NCBI GenBank assembly: GCA_036507695.1
Contig: DATCIR010000049.1
Span: 1-5,416 of the forward strand
DNA length: 5,416 bases
Direction: 5' to 3'
Source: JAKEGK01 sp036507695
GTDB taxonomy: Bacteria; Pseudomonadota; Gammaproteobacteria; SZUA-152
The notes beneath the pieces were generated by a model. The model had not been told where the DNA came from. It did not search any database and worked only from the letters and a program-made list of their open reading frames with translations. The position numbers and the translations under genes are program-made. Position 1 is the first letter of the stretch, and the number at the start of each line of letters is the position of its first letter. This document shows positions 4,880 through 5,416 of this stretch, in pieces.

Positions 4880-5416
4880 TTATAAACGGGGACGGTATTC
4901 GTTAGTAACACTTCCGCCATCGCCATCCGGCGGAATACTCCAGGTAAGCACACCGTTTCCGTTCATTGTGGCGCGAAAAGTTAAAGTTTCACCCGCCAGA
5001 TTTTCGCTCAGGTTTGGCAATTTCTCAGTTAATCCGGCATCGTCACACCCGACTTCAGGAGTTGCATCTCTCGCATAGAAAGTAACGGTTACATCGGCCG
5101 TTGTTCCAGCAGCGGTTCCTCCAGCTGACTCATATGCAATGTTTTGGACGATGCCATTGCAATTATCAACCTCGTCTAAACTATTGATACCAGGAATCAT
5201 CAATGGATTGTCCGTGACAGCATCTGTAGCTGGCAAACTCTGGTTAACCAATGCAAACTCTGACAATCCCAATTGCCAGGGTCGGATGGCGTTAATCGCT
5301 TGCGAGGCTTGAGAGCGCACGGTATAGCGTTGGTATTGCGGTATTGCCACCGCCGCGAGAATTCCGATAATCGCCAGCACAATCATCAATTCAACGAGGG
5401 TAAAGCCTATAGCTTT
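4880..5416 (-). CDS. Type IV pilin (major or minor PilA-like), 5' truncated by window edge
   Basis: The frame runs in from the window edge and encodes KAIG followed by FTLVELMIVLAIIGILA. This is the class III signal: prepilin peptidase should cut after the Gly and methylate Phe1, with Glu5 conserved. Residues 1-25 form the hydrophobic helix that anchors the subunit in the inner membrane and packs the pilus core; P22 and the QYQRY segment are typical. The mature protein would have 174 residues, in the usual pilin range. The globular part is poorly conserved, with a Gly/Thr-rich stretch near 93-104 and only two cysteines (mature 82 and 120), which could form a disulfide. They sit well before the C terminus, unlike the terminal loop of Pseudomonas-type PilA. 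Only the start codon and first few leader residues are missing. It has its own terminator. No other pilus gene is visible, so major pilin, minor pilin and pseudopilin cannot be separated with certainty. Confidence 0.92.
   Translation of the reverse strand, partial: KAIGFTLVELMIVLAIIGILAAVAIPQYQRYTVRSQASQAINAIRPWQLGLSEFALVNQSLPATDAVTDNPLMIPGINSLDEVDNCNGIVQNIAYESAGGTAAGTTADVTVTFYARDATPEVGCDDAGLTEKLPNLSENLAGETLTFRATMNGNGVLTWSIPPDGDGGSVTNEYRPRL

Overview
The window carries the classic translation cluster thrS-infC-rpmI-rplT-pheS, all on the minus strand. This gene order, the E. coli-like lengths and sequences of the products, and an E. coli-type thrS leader all point to a gammaproteobacterium. 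PheS carries a four-cysteine insert that the E. coli enzyme lacks and a type IV pilin gene lies upstream of thrS, so a non-enteric lineage is likelier. The species cannot be named from the sequence.

Layout, in the direction of minus-strand transcription (high to low coordinates). A 5'-truncated type IV pilin gene (4880-5416) ends in a strong intrinsic terminator (4797-4838). A well-formed sigma-70 promoter follows (4700-4728), with a perfect 12-bp palindrome in its spacer. It drives a leader of about 115 nt ending in a hairpin whose 7-nt loop copies a tRNA-Thr(CGU) anticodon loop, the expected autoregulatory site for ThrRS. Then come thrS (2651-4576), infC (2132-2647, apparently starting at AUC three bases after the thrS stop), a 181-nt leader rich in repeats and hairpins, rpmI (1753-1950), rplT (1372-1731), a second intrinsic terminator (1292-1326), and pheS (228-1247, probable UUG start).

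The genes work together in translation: two aminoacyl-tRNA synthetases (ThrRS and the PheRS alpha subunit), initiation factor IF3, and large-subunit proteins L35 and L20. Several members look self-regulated: ThrRS through its tRNA-like leader, IF3 through its non-canonical start codon, and perhaps L20 through the rpmI leader.

The unusual part is the downstream end. No pheT start follows pheS. Instead there are 155 bp without a recognisable gene, and then what may be the 3' end of a convergent plus-strand gene (1-72). Nothing in the window looks like a wholly new system. The best material is regulatory: the tRNA-mimic operator, the AUC start, the promoter palindrome, the rpmI leader repeats, and the apparent loss or relocation of pheT.
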